Positions 7,686-15,587 of a stretch of 64,000 nt of DNA are shown one piece after another; positions within the stretch are counted from its first letter, which is position 1; each line of letters starts with the position of its first letter. Both the position numbers and the translations under genes were made by a program. The notes beneath the pieces were generated by a model. The model did no database searches, was not told the DNA's origin, and worked only from the letters and a program-made list of their open reading frames with translations. This stretch comes from Clostridiales bacterium (lineage in GTDB: Bacteria; Bacillota; Clostridia; Lachnospirales; Anaerotignaceae): assembly GCA_018364635.1 (NCBI GenBank), contig JAGZLR010000005.1:27348-91347 (forward strand), given 5' to 3'.

Positions 7686-8506
7686 TGAAAGAAGGCGTGC
7701 GCTATACTGGAATCCCAAGTGCGGAGGAACTAAGTCATAGTTTTGGAATCCCAAGTGAAGAGCGAATGAAGCGGGGAAGAGTGGCTGTGATTGAGTGCGT
7801 TCAGGAAATTCCATGTAATCCATGCGAAGGCACCTGCCCTTTTGGTGCTATTAAAATTGGCAATCCTATCACCAATTTGCCTCATCTAGATGAGGACAAA
7901 TGCACCGGCTGCGGCACATGCGTTGCCATGTGTCCTGGACAGGCAATTTTTTTGGTCAATGCTGCGTATTCTGAGACGGAAGGGGAAGTTTCTTTTCCTT
8001 TTGAATACCTGCCTGTTCCGAAAATAGGTGATGAAGTGGACGCAGTCAACCGCGGGGGAGAAGTGGTGTGCAAAGGCAGGGTGACAAGTGTGAAAAACCC
8101 TGTGGCGTATAAAAATACGTGTGTTGTGACAATTGCTGTGCCGAAAGAGTATATCAATGAAGTGCGCAGCATCAAACGGGTGGAAGGCTTTGCTTCCGAG
8201 ACAGCGCCTGAAAAAAAGGAGCGTGCAAGTCAGCTGATCTGCCGTTGTGAGGAATTGACAAGGGGAGACATTGAAAAAGCTATTGACGAAGGGGCTACAA
8301 CCATTGACGGTATCAAACGCCGCACCCGTGCCGGTATGGGGCTTTGTCAGGGAAAAAGCTGCGAGCGTTTGGTAGCACGTATTCTATCGGAGAAATTAGG
8401 CCGGCCGTTAGCAGAATTTTTGCCTGCTACCTATCGCGCCCCTGTGCGCCCGATTTCTATGGGCGTCATTGCAGATAATTGTGAGGAAGAAAATAAGATG
8501 GAGTAA
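7682..8506 (+). CDS. 4Fe-4S ferredoxin plus BFD-like [2Fe-2S] protein
   Basis: Electron-transfer protein of 274 residues with two modules. The first (about residues 35-100) has ferredoxin-like Cys groups CNPCEGTCPFGAI and CTGCGTCVAMCPGQAI, enough for two [4Fe-4S] clusters. The middle is a beta-rich stretch without motifs. The C-terminal module (about 180-245) is BFD-like: CRCEELTRGDIEKAI, then GLCQGKSC, giving C-x-C and C-x4-C for one [2Fe-2S]. In HcnB/OoxA the BFD module is fused to the flavoprotein. Here it is fused to a ferredoxin, which suggests the complex passes electrons to or from low-potential carriers. It starts ATGATG with a 4-base overlap, so the first or second ATG may be used. 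Confidence 0.87.
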   Translation: MMKEGVRYTGIPSAEELSHSFGIPSEERMKRGRVAVIECVQEIPCNPCEGTCPFGAIKIGNPITNLPHLDEDKCTGCGTCVAMCPGQAIFLVNAAYSETEGEVSFPFEYLPVPKIGDEVDAVNRGGEVVCKGRVTSVKNPVAYKNTCVVTIAVPKEYINEVRSIKRVEGFASETAPEKKERASQLICRCEELTRGDIEKAIDEGATTIDGIKRRTRAGMGLCQGKSCERLVARILSEKLGRPLAEFLPATYRAPVRPISMGVIADNCEEENKME

Positions 8507-8523
8507 AAAAAGGAGGAAGCAGT

Positions 8524-8946
8524 ATGAAACGAGAGTATTTGGACTATGAAAAACGCCAGGCGATGATTGAGTATTTAATCAACCGCGCCACAGAGGCAGG
8601 AAAGCCTCTGACTGTAGCTTTCGTAGACGAGTCGCGGACTGTGATTTCTGTGACAATGATGGATGGTATGGCTTCAAGAAGTGTAGGGATTGTCAGTAAA
8701 AAAGCGTATACTGCTGCCTTCATGGGCCGGCGCACGGCGGACTGGTGGGCACAGATGAAAAAGCTTGGAATCGGCAATGAGGCTATGGGGGACCCGCAGC
8801 TATTGACCTATCTTCCAGGGGGCACGCCAATTTTTACGGCAGACGGCGATCTTTTAGGCGCTATTGGCGTCAGCGGCTGGACAATGGAAGAGGACCAGAT
8901 GCTGGCGGACGAAGCGGTAGCATATTTACAGGACATCCAGAAATAA
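8524..8946 (+). CDS. GlcG/HbpS family protein
   Basis: Small alpha/beta protein of 140 residues in the GlcG/HbpS (formerly DUF336) family. Recognisable parts are KPLTVAFVDESRTVISVTMMDGM, SKKAYTAAFMGRRTADW and the C-terminal GDLLGAIGVSGWTMEEDQMLADEA. Family members bind haem or cobalamin, or act as auxiliary proteins in operons for glycolate, diols and aromatic compounds. Their biochemical role is often unknown. It sits 17 bp after the ferredoxin-like gene, behind a strong AAAGGAGG site. Its presence inside a dehydrogenase operon is consistent with a scaffold or cofactor role, but no function can be claimed. Confidence 0.85.
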   Translation: MKREYLDYEKRQAMIEYLINRATEAGKPLTVAFVDESRTVISVTMMDGMASRSVGIVSKKAYTAAFMGRRTADWWAQMKKLGIGNEAMGDPQLLTYLPGGTPIFTADGDLLGAIGVSGWTMEEDQMLADEAVAYLQDIQK

Positions 8947-9030
8947 CAAACGTTAAAACTAAGAATTTCATTGATTTAGAAAGAAGGCATTGTTGGCGCA
9001 AAGCAGTATTCTAGGAAAGGGGTTCTAGTT

Positions 9031-10410
9031 ATGGTTAAGGTTATCATTCCTCTGTTGGTATTGATTGGAATCGTTGTCATAAAAAAGATACCAGTCATTG
9101 GCGGAAAAGTTCATTGGGCGCTTTTGATCTCCGGCGCAGTCGCTTTGTTGACTGCGGGCATTTATAACCCGATGGCATGGGTGAGCGCTTATATTGATGG
9201 TCTGGATCGGCTCTCTTGGGTTATCTTAATTGCAATTTTTGGAAGTATCTATGCGGAAACGCAAATTGCAATGGGTACGATGGATGTCGTTTTAGGCGCA
9301 AGCCGTTCGGCCTTTGGTCATTCGCCCAAGGGACTGTATATTGCCGGTATGATTACATTGATTCTGTTTGGGTCATTGCTGGGAGAAGGTCTTTCCGCAG
9401 CCTGCGTTGTAGGTGTTTTGATTATTCCACCGCTCATTGACTTGGGCATGGAGCCGGAACAGGTGTCTGCATCTTTGGTGCTGGGCGGGCTTTTAGGTTC
9501 TCTCTGTCCGCCAATGACAAACGCCATTGTGCTTTCTTCCTCCCTCTGTGGTGCCAATTACAATGAAGTGCTCAAATGGTCCTTTTTGACAGTTCCTTTC
9601 TGCTGTATTGTTATTGTTTCTTTTTATGCATTCCGCTGGATTAAAATTAAATCTTTGCCGGAGCATCTGATTCCAAAGGAAAAAGCTGGTACAATCCTCA
9701 AAAATGGTTTTGTGAAGCTTGTGCCTATGCTCACCTTAGTCCTCATTATGATTCTTGCTTATGGTCTATGGAATAGTTCTGTAAATACCAATGTCATTAC
9801 ATATCTTTGGGGCTGGCTGCAAAGTCTTGTGGCAGAGATTCCTTTTGTCAGCGGTCTTGGCAATATGATTGTTCTTTCTCTGCTCACAGTGACAATTATC
9901 GCCTGCTGCTTTAAGAGTACAAGACAGGTAGGGATCGGCACAGTCATTAAAAACGGCTGGAAAAAATATTTGCCTTGCGGCGCTGTTCATCTGTGCTGTG
10001 CACTCATGTTAGGTGGATTCTATGCCGCTGGTTATATCGACATTATTGCAGAATGGGCGGCAACCCTCAACACCCATATGCTGAAAATCGGCGGCGCGGC
10101 GTCCATGGGACTGATGGGTATGATTACAGGAAGCCAATCTACGACACAAAATGTTGTGTTAAGTTTCTTTGGTCCAGCTCTTGTGGCCACAGGAATGACG
10201 CCGGAAAGCGCAGCTCTTGCGGGAGCTCATATCGCAATGGGCAGCCAGGCATTCCCTCCAACAGACCTTTGTACGATCGTTGTGGCACCGTTGGTTGCCG
10301 GTGTTATTGGCAAAGACTGTGATTATGTGAAATCAATGATGAAATCGTTACCAGGATTTTTGTTCTTATTTGGGTTTGGTGTTCTATTGTTGTTTGTAAA
10401 CTTTGCTTAG
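9031..10410 (+). CDS. Multi-pass permease, ion-transporter superfamily (NhaC/DctM-like)
   Basis: Integral membrane protein of 459 residues with about 11-12 hydrophobic segments. The two inverted halves carry helix-breaking loops GSLLGEGLSAACVVGVLIIPP (about residues 112-132, inner part of half 1) and ITGSQSTTQNVVLSFFGPAL (about 368-387). Both resemble the hairpin loops of ion-transporter superfamily permeases such as TRAP large subunits and NhaC-type antiporters. No TRAP binding protein or small subunit is encoded nearby, so a secondary carrier acting alone is more likely. It is 84 bp after the GlcG-like gene within the operon. By position it should import the pathway's substrate or export an acid product. 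The exact family is uncertain. Confidence 0.75.
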   Translation: MVKVIIPLLVLIGIVVIKKIPVIGGKVHWALLISGAVALLTAGIYNPMAWVSAYIDGLDRLSWVILIAIFGSIYAETQIAMGTMDVVLGASRSAFGHSPKGLYIAGMITLILFGSLLGEGLSAACVVGVLIIPPLIDLGMEPEQVSASLVLGGLLGSLCPPMTNAIVLSSSLCGANYNEVLKWSFLTVPFCCIVIVSFYAFRWIKIKSLPEHLIPKEKAGTILKNGFVKLVPMLTLVLIMILAYGLWNSSVNTNVITYLWGWLQSLVAEIPFVSGLGNMIVLSLLTVTIIACCFKSTRQVGIGTVIKNGWKKYLPCGAVHLCCALMLGGFYAAGYIDIIAEWAATLNTHMLKIGGAASMGLMGMITGSQSTTQNVVLSFFGPALVATGMTPESAALAGAHIAMGSQAFPPTDLCTIVVAPLVAGVIGKDCDYVKSMMKSLPGFLFLFGFGVLLLFVNFA

Positions 10411-10434
10411 AGATAGAAAAGGAGGACAGAGGCT

Positions 10435-11160
10435 ATGGCGACAGTCTATGGAAACACCACAAACTATGGTCAAAAAATAGGAATTTTAATGCTCAGCACC
10501 CATTTCCCTAGAGTGCCGGGGGATATTGGAAATGCCACAAGCTTCCCATTTCCCGTTGTCTATCGCACCATCAAGGAAGCGACAGCGGAAACAGTGGTAA
10601 ATCAGGGAAATCCAGCGCTCATTGAGCCGTTTTGCGAAGCTGCAAGACAGCTGGAAGCGGAGGGCTGTCAGTGTATTGTCACAAGCTGCGGGTTTATGGC
10701 AATCTTCCATCGAGAGCTTGCGGCGGCAGTCCAAATACCAGTCATCGCTTCCAGCCTGCTTCAGGCCCGCCTGGTAAGCGCAATGCTTGGGCCAAAGAAA
10801 AAAGTGGGAATACTTACGGCCAAGGCTTCCGCATTGGGGGAAAAACATTTCGCGGGGGTTGGCATCACGGATGTGGATAAAGTTGTTTACGGCATTGAGG
10901 ACACAGCGTTTGGTAAGACATTTTTTGACGACACAAATTACATTGATTTCGATTTGGCGGAAGCAGAGATGGTAAAGGTGGCCAAACAGATGGTGGCAGA
11001 AAACCCTGATGTGGGCGCTATCGTTTTGGAATGCACCAATATGCCGCCGTTTAAAAAGGCCATTCAGGAAGCCACAGGCCTGCCTGTCTTTGATATCATT
11101 GGATTGATAAAATATGTGCATGACGCCGTAGTCCCTAGCGGCTATCTCGGCTATATGTAA
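10435..11160 (+). CDS. Aspartate/glutamate racemase family protein
   Basis: Cytoplasmic protein of 241 residues from the Asp/Glu/hydantoin racemase superfamily. These enzymes move a proton at a carbon next to a carboxylate, using two cysteines. Both are visible: Cys in IVTSCGFMAIFH (about residue 83) and Cys in IVLECTNMPPF (about 201). The early PRVPGDIGNATSFPFPV and the substrate loop are family-like. No cofactor is expected. In this operon it could convert an L-substrate to the D-form used by the DAO-type dehydrogenase, or the reverse. Maleate isomerase and arylmalonate decarboxylase share the fold, so racemisation is an inference. It starts 24 bp after the permease with AGGAGG upstream. 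Confidence 0.83.
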   Translation: MATVYGNTTNYGQKIGILMLSTHFPRVPGDIGNATSFPFPVVYRTIKEATAETVVNQGNPALIEPFCEAARQLEAEGCQCIVTSCGFMAIFHRELAAAVQIPVIASSLLQARLVSAMLGPKKKVGILTAKASALGEKHFAGVGITDVDKVVYGIEDTAFGKTFFDDTNYIDFDLAEAEMVKVAKQMVAENPDVGAIVLECTNMPPFKKAIQEATGLPVFDIIGLIKYVHDAVVPSGYLGYM

Positions 11161-11184
11161 ATTTTAACCATAAGGAGATATGCT

Positions 11185-12378
11185 ATGAAAATTGTCAGTA
11201 TAGACGTATTCGATTTCGCAAAATGCTTAGATTATGAAGACTGCGCGCCGATTTGCATACGAATTAACACCGATGAAGGTATTTGTGGTTTTGGGGAGGT
11301 AGGTTTAGCCTATGGCAATGCCCATCATGCAGGCGTAGCAATCATCAAAGATTTTGGACAGCTGATTTTGGGGATGGACCCGTTAAATGCAGAGGCAATC
11401 CGTGAAAAACTGTTCCGCACAACTTTTTGGGGCATGGGCGGCGGCACTATCATCAGTGCCGGTATGAGCGCCATTGATATTGCGCTTTGGGATATCAAAG
11501 GAAAATATTATCATATGCCTGTTTATCAAATGCTGGGAGGAAAGACCAACGAACGACTGCGGGCTTATGCCAGCCAAATTCAGTTTGATTGGGACAAAGA
11601 GGACCGCAATCTAAACGACCCGTCAGAGTATGCCCTCGCTGCAAAAAAAGCCATGGCTCAGGGCTATACGGCGGTGAAAGTTGACCCTGTGGGCGTGGCA
11701 CAAAGCGGCAGATGGCAGAGATTACAGCAGGACGCCGACTGGAGACTGCGGGGGCAGCTGCCGCAAAATGTGCTGAAGCTTGTCAGAGCGCGGCTGGAGG
11801 CTATCCGTGAACTCAGCAGTGATTTAGATATTATTATTGAACTGCATTCCTTTACAGACACAAGCACAGCCATTCAGCTGGCAAACTATGTGGATGACCT
11901 GAACATTATGTACTATGAGGAGCCGGTACATCCTCTCAATCCTGTCTCTATGCGGGAAATCAAAGAAAAGATAAAAATTCCAATCGCTTCCGGCGAACGG
12001 ATTTATACAAGGCTTGGATACCGCCCATTTTTTGAAAATCGGTCCCTCAGCGTCATCCAGCCAGATGTCTGCCTCTGCGGCGGTATTTCTGAGACAAAAA
12101 AGATCTGTGATATGGCTGATACCTATGATGTAAAGGTACAGGTGCATGTTTGCGGCGGTCCTATCTCCACCGCAGCCGCCCTCCATGTGGAGACTGCCAT
12201 TCCGAATTTCTTGATTCATGAGGAACACTCCTATGCGATCAAAGAGGGGTTAAGACAGACCTGTCTATATGATTATCTGCCGGAGGACGGCTACCTTACA
12301 GCGCCGTCTCTACCAGGAATCGGTCAGGAGATCACGCCGCAGACGATGGAAAAAACTTTCGTCTACACCGTAAAATAA
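11185..12378 (+). CDS. Enolase-superfamily enzyme, galactonate dehydratase-like
   Basis: Mandelate racemase/muconate lactonising enzyme family protein of 397 residues. The N-terminal capping domain covers about residues 1-125 and the barrel follows. Metal and catalytic positions resemble D-galactonate dehydratase: KVDP at the end of the second strand (about 174), IELHS carrying a metal ligand and the HxxS-type base, YYEEPVHPLN (second ligand), ASGERIYTR (third ligand) and the general-acid region VQVHVCGGPI. Such enzymes remove an alpha proton from a carboxylate to dehydrate or racemise it. A 2-hydroxy acid made by the first gene's product would be a chemically reasonable substrate, but that is inference. 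It is the last gene before a strong terminator. Confidence 0.85.
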   Translation: MKIVSIDVFDFAKCLDYEDCAPICIRINTDEGICGFGEVGLAYGNAHHAGVAIIKDFGQLILGMDPLNAEAIREKLFRTTFWGMGGGTIISAGMSAIDIALWDIKGKYYHMPVYQMLGGKTNERLRAYASQIQFDWDKEDRNLNDPSEYALAAKKAMAQGYTAVKVDPVGVAQSGRWQRLQQDADWRLRGQLPQNVLKLVRARLEAIRELSSDLDIIIELHSFTDTSTAIQLANYVDDLNIMYYEEPVHPLNPVSMREIKEKIKIPIASGERIYTRLGYRPFFENRSLSVIQPDVCLCGGISETKKICDMADTYDVKVQVHVCGGPISTAAALHVETAIPNFLIHEEHSYAIKEGLRQTCLYDYLPEDGYLTAPSLPGIGQEITPQTMEKTFVYTVK

Positions 12379-12385
12379 AAAGATA

Positions 12386-12420
12386 CCCACGGGGAGGCCA
12401 TTGCCCCTCGTGGCTTTTTA
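12386..12420 (+). terminator. Terminator of the catabolic operon
   Basis: A GC-rich hairpin with arms CCACGGGG and CCCCTCGTGG around AGGCCATTG is followed by CTTTTTA. It ends the operon and makes the methionine gamma-lyase gene a separate transcript or a read-through product. Confidence 0.8.
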
Positions 12421-12455
12421 CAATCGAATTTATATAGGAAAGGGAAGGAAGCAAT

Positions 12456-13643
12456 ATGAGTCATAACTATTCAGAAGCTACGATTGTCGTACACGGCAAT
12501 CATGTAAAAAATGCCCAGGGGGCTCTTGCAACCCCGATTTATCAGACATCTACGTTTGTTTTTGACACAGCGGAACAGGGAGGACGCCGGTTCGCAGGAA
12601 AAGAAGATGGGTTTATTTACTCCCGTCTCGGAAACCCGACTACCAATGTGCTGGAACAAAAAGTCGCCCTGTTGGAAGGGGCGGAGGACTGCGTTGCTTT
12701 TTCCTCCGGCATGGGCGCTATTTCAGGTACGCTTTTCAGTCTCCTCAGTGCAGGAGAGCACTTATTGGCAGATAAAACGCTCTACGGCTGTACGTTTTCT
12801 CTGATAAACGAGTCTCTTCCTAGATTTGGTATTGATGCAGAGTGTATTGATATGTCTGATTTTGCACTGTTTCAAGCTTCCATGCGCAAAGATACAAAGA
12901 TTGTCTATTTTGAGACTATCTCTAATCCAAGCATGAAGGTGATTGATATTGAGAGAGTCGCAGCTTATGCCCATGAAGTCAATCCTGACTGCCTTGTGGT
13001 GGTAGATAACACCTTTGCGACACCGCTATTGGTAAAACCTTTGGCTTTGGGGGCAGACATTGTCGTCCATTCCGCTACAAAATACTTAAACGGCCACGGC
13101 GATGTGGTTGCAGGATTTTCTGCCGGAAGAAAAGAGATCATCGATAGGGTACGGTCTGTGGGACTGAAAGATATCACAGGGGCAGTGATGGGACCACAGG
13201 AAGCGTTTCTTATTTTAAGAGGATTAAAGACATTGAAAGTACGGATGGATGCTGTCTGTGACGCAACGGAAAAAGTAGCGGCTTATCTGAAACAGGCGCC
13301 GGAGGTAGCGGCAGTGTATTATCCAGGATTTGAGGACAGCCCATATTATGAGATAGCAAAAAAAGAGCTGAAACGTTTTGGCGGCATGATTTCTTTTGAG
13401 ATGCACAGTTTTGAGCAGGCAAAGGCCGTACTCAACAATGTAAAACTTTGCGCTCTAGCTGTAAGTTTAGGTGATTGTGAAACACTCATTCAGCATCCGG
13501 CGTCTATGACCCACTCTATGTGTACAAAAGAAGAGATTGAGGCGGCAGGATTTTCTGACCGACTGATCCGGCTTTCTGTTGGCCTGGAAGATGCAGAGGA
13601 CATTATTGCAGATTTGAAACAGGCGTTTGCAGCAGCAAAATAA
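12456..13643 (+). CDS. megL: Methionine gamma-lyase
   Basis: PLP enzyme of the Cys/Met-metabolism (gamma) family, 395 residues. It splits L-methionine into methanethiol, 2-oxobutyrate and ammonia. Family signatures are SRLGNPT near residue 57, the PLP lysine K209 in SATKYLNGHGD and the PLP-phosphate loop AFSSGMGAISGT. A cysteine (C112) follows the substrate tyrosine in KTLYGCTFS. That Cys is typical of true methionine gamma-lyases and is replaced by Gly or other residues in cystathionine synthases and lyases, which is why I prefer this call. It lies between two terminators, 35 bp after the first, with AGGGAAGGAAG as ribosome site. Its 2-oxobutyrate product could be a substrate of the D-2-hydroxyacid dehydrogenase upstream, but no direct link is shown. 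Confidence 0.85.
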   Translation: MSHNYSEATIVVHGNHVKNAQGALATPIYQTSTFVFDTAEQGGRRFAGKEDGFIYSRLGNPTTNVLEQKVALLEGAEDCVAFSSGMGAISGTLFSLLSAGEHLLADKTLYGCTFSLINESLPRFGIDAECIDMSDFALFQASMRKDTKIVYFETISNPSMKVIDIERVAAYAHEVNPDCLVVVDNTFATPLLVKPLALGADIVVHSATKYLNGHGDVVAGFSAGRKEIIDRVRSVGLKDITGAVMGPQEAFLILRGLKTLKVRMDAVCDATEKVAAYLKQAPEVAAVYYPGFEDSPYYEIAKKELKRFGGMISFEMHSFEQAKAVLNNVKLCALAVSLGDCETLIQHPASMTHSMCTKEEIEAAGFSDRLIRLSVGLEDAEDIIADLKQAFAAAK

Positions 13644-13648
13644 AAAAG

Positions 13649-13682
13649 AAAAACAGCCTTCCCTGGGGAGGGCTGTTTTTTT
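13649..13682 (+). terminator. Rho-independent terminator of megL
   Basis: A-rich lead, arms AACAGCC-TTCCC and GGGA-GGGCTGTT, then a T run to 13682. It lies directly after the megL stop. Confidence 0.85.
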
Positions 13683-13694
13683 CACGGGATTCGG

Positions 13695-13724
13695 TTGTCA
13701 AGGTGGAAGGGAATTTGATATAAT
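13695..13724 (+). promoter_or_regulatory. Promoter of the DNA methyltransferase gene
   Basis: TTGTCA (13695-13700), an 18-bp spacer, then TATAAT (13719-13724) preceded by TGA (extended -10). A small CGTCT...AGACG hairpin lies in the leader (about 13751-13768). Confidence 0.6.
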
Positions 13725-13791
13725 GAGTTGACGTTCCTGCCGTCTTTTTTTTCAGACGTAGGATTGCAGGCGCGTGAGAAGGAGAATTTTG

Positions 13792-14685
13792 TTGGAACAT
13801 CTGATTTTATGTGGCGATAGTTTGGAATTGATTGAGCAGGTGCCAAAAAAAAGCGTGGACCTGATTGTTACATCGCCGCCCTATTGGGCAAAGAGAGTGT
13901 ATAACGGCGACGGGGAGATTGGCACAGAGCCGACGCCGGAAGAATATGTGAAAAAAATGGCCGATTTTTTTGACAGAATGCGGCCTTATTTAAAAAAAGA
14001 GGGGAATGTCTTTGTCAATATCGGCGATACCTTTTTTGGCTCCGGCGCAGGGGCATGGAAAAAATACGTGGATGAGGATGGGAACATCACCCAGTATCAG
14101 AAGGATCGGAAAGAAAAATATTTCACAACAAAACCTCTGCAGCCGAAAATCAAGCAAAACGGAAAGCTGTATCAAAATAAGCAGATGCTTTTGATCCCTG
14201 CAAGATTTGCCATTGAAATGCAGGAGCGGGGATGGATTTTGCGGGACGATATTATTTGGAGAAAGCCAAATAAAATTCCGGCAAGCGTCAAGGACCGGTT
14301 TAACAATACCTATGAGCATGTGTTTCATTTTGTCCAGAACAAGAAATACTATTTTGATCTGGAGGCGGTGAAGGTGATGGGCGCCGGCGGAAAACTGAAA
14401 AATCCAGGAGATGTATGGGATATCAACACCCAGCCCCTCAGCGGAAATCACACGGCGACATTTCCAGAAAAATTAGTGGAGGAGATCGTCAAGTGTGCTT
14501 GCCCGACAGGCGGCTGTGTGTTAGATCCGTTTTTGGGCACAGGCACTACATGGCTAGCCAGCGAAACCCTTGGGCGCAGCTGTATTGGTTTTGAAATCAA
14601 TCCATCCTTTTTTGATTTTGCAAAACAGCGGTTTCACCAGCGGTTTGGAGAAATGAGCGCCGTTCAGCAGAAACTGGATATTTAA
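13792..14685 (+). CDS. Site-specific DNA methyltransferase, probably N4-cytosine
   Basis: Modification enzyme of a type II restriction system, 297 residues from the TTG at 13792. It transfers methyl from S-adenosylmethionine to a base in a short DNA site. Motif IV is TSPPYW (residues 27-32), a form common in m4C enzymes. Motif I, DPFLGTGTTWLAS, is near residue 247. The order IV-then-I is that of the beta class. The TTG is chosen because AGAAGGAGA sits 7 bases before it; an in-frame GTG at 13774 would bury that site in the coding sequence. The convergent gene pair encodes an MvaI/BcnI-like endonuclease. Relatives of that pair act on CCWGG or CCSGG with m4C methylation, so a similar site is a fair guess. 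Confidence 0.88.
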   Translation: MEHLILCGDSLELIEQVPKKSVDLIVTSPPYWAKRVYNGDGEIGTEPTPEEYVKKMADFFDRMRPYLKKEGNVFVNIGDTFFGSGAGAWKKYVDEDGNITQYQKDRKEKYFTTKPLQPKIKQNGKLYQNKQMLLIPARFAIEMQERGWILRDDIIWRKPNKIPASVKDRFNNTYEHVFHFVQNKKYYFDLEAVKVMGAGGKLKNPGDVWDINTQPLSGNHTATFPEKLVEEIVKCACPTGGCVLDPFLGTGTTWLASETLGRSCIGFEINPSFFDFAKQRFHQRFGEMSAVQQKLDI

Positions 14686-14716
14686 AAAAGACAGGAGACG
14701 CTTCCTGTCTTTTTGT
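14684..14716 (+). terminator. Terminator of the methyltransferase gene
   Basis: AAAAAAGACAGGA and TCCTGTCTTTTTG form a strong hairpin with a T run, overlapping the stop codon. Confidence 0.85.
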
Positions 14717-14770
14717 TTCATACGGCTTGCAGAGATAATTATCGGATATCGATGAAAGATCCCAAGCTTT

Positions 14771-15554
14771 TTATGAAACTGATAACTGGTATTGATAGAG
14801 GTTTCTTTTCTGACTGCTTTTGATCCGAAATTTTGTGCCGTGATTGTGGCCTGTACGAGCGTCAAAGTCGATATAGATTTCCCCCTGTTTCAGCAGTTGC
14901 AGGAAGTTTTCCAACGACGGGTTGATATAAACTTCAAAGTGATCGTATTTAAAATATTCAACATCCTTTTCTTTTTTCCGTTGGGCGGAAACATACATCA
15001 AATGTTTCAGTTTTGTTTTTAGCTTCTTTTCAATCTTGCCCATAGGTCCAGTAAGGTTTTGGGTCTAAGGTTTGGGCAGCGGCGTCTCTGACATCCTCCT
15101 GCCACTTTTGATGCCGTTTTTCTATTTTCTCAAAACAAAAGTCTACATAGACGATCTGTTCTGTCTCATCAATCTTTACCTGAAAACCGCGGTCGCTATG
15201 GGTTTTTGTACTGATTGTCTGCCGAAAAGACCGTTCGGTAAGGGGATAGTCTATACCGGCTTTCTGATGGGCCCAGCCATATTTGGGAAGGAATATTGCC
15301 GAAATGAATTTGGCTTTCCTTGGAAGGGGCTCTGCATGAAATAAAGTGAGAAGAGAGGAGGTATCTAAGCGCTGACTTTTCAGTTCCCATGTGCCAAAAT
15401 CCGGCATCGGACGGTTATTTTCTGCTATGTGGAGAAGATCTTCCAAAGTGTTGCCGACGCCGCCAAAGTTTCCTGGTCTTTGGTTTTGGATCCAGCCCAT
15501 GTCCCGAATTTCTTCCAGCCGTTTTTTTAAGACCTCCAAATCCTGATTTTTCAT
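14771..15554 (-). pseudogene. MvaI/BcnI-family type II restriction endonuclease, frameshifted
   Basis: Two overlapping reading frames on the minus strand together make one endonuclease of about 260 residues, close to the 240-odd of MvaI and BcnI. Frame 1 (15554-15030, 174 residues) starts after AGGAGG and carries the PD-(D/E)XK-type catalytic residues D52, E57 and K59 in PDFGTWELKS. It ends in YWTYGQD. Frame 2 (15043-14771) continues with GKIEKKLKTKLKHL in family style. The join falls at a GGG run (15039-15041). Removing one G would give WTYGKIEKKL without a break. So the nuclease is probably inactivated by a one-base insertion, leaving the methyltransferase alone. A truncated N-terminal product with the catalytic residues, or a sequencing error, cannot be excluded. 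Confidence 0.8.
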
Positions 15555-15587
15555 AAAACTACCTCCTTTGTTACGGGATTCAAAGTC

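Noticed and set aside
12456..13643. Cystathionine gamma-synthase or gamma-lyase as the call for the PLP enzyme
   Set aside because: The cysteine after the active-site tyrosine (YGCTF) and the overall sequence fit methionine gamma-lyase better.
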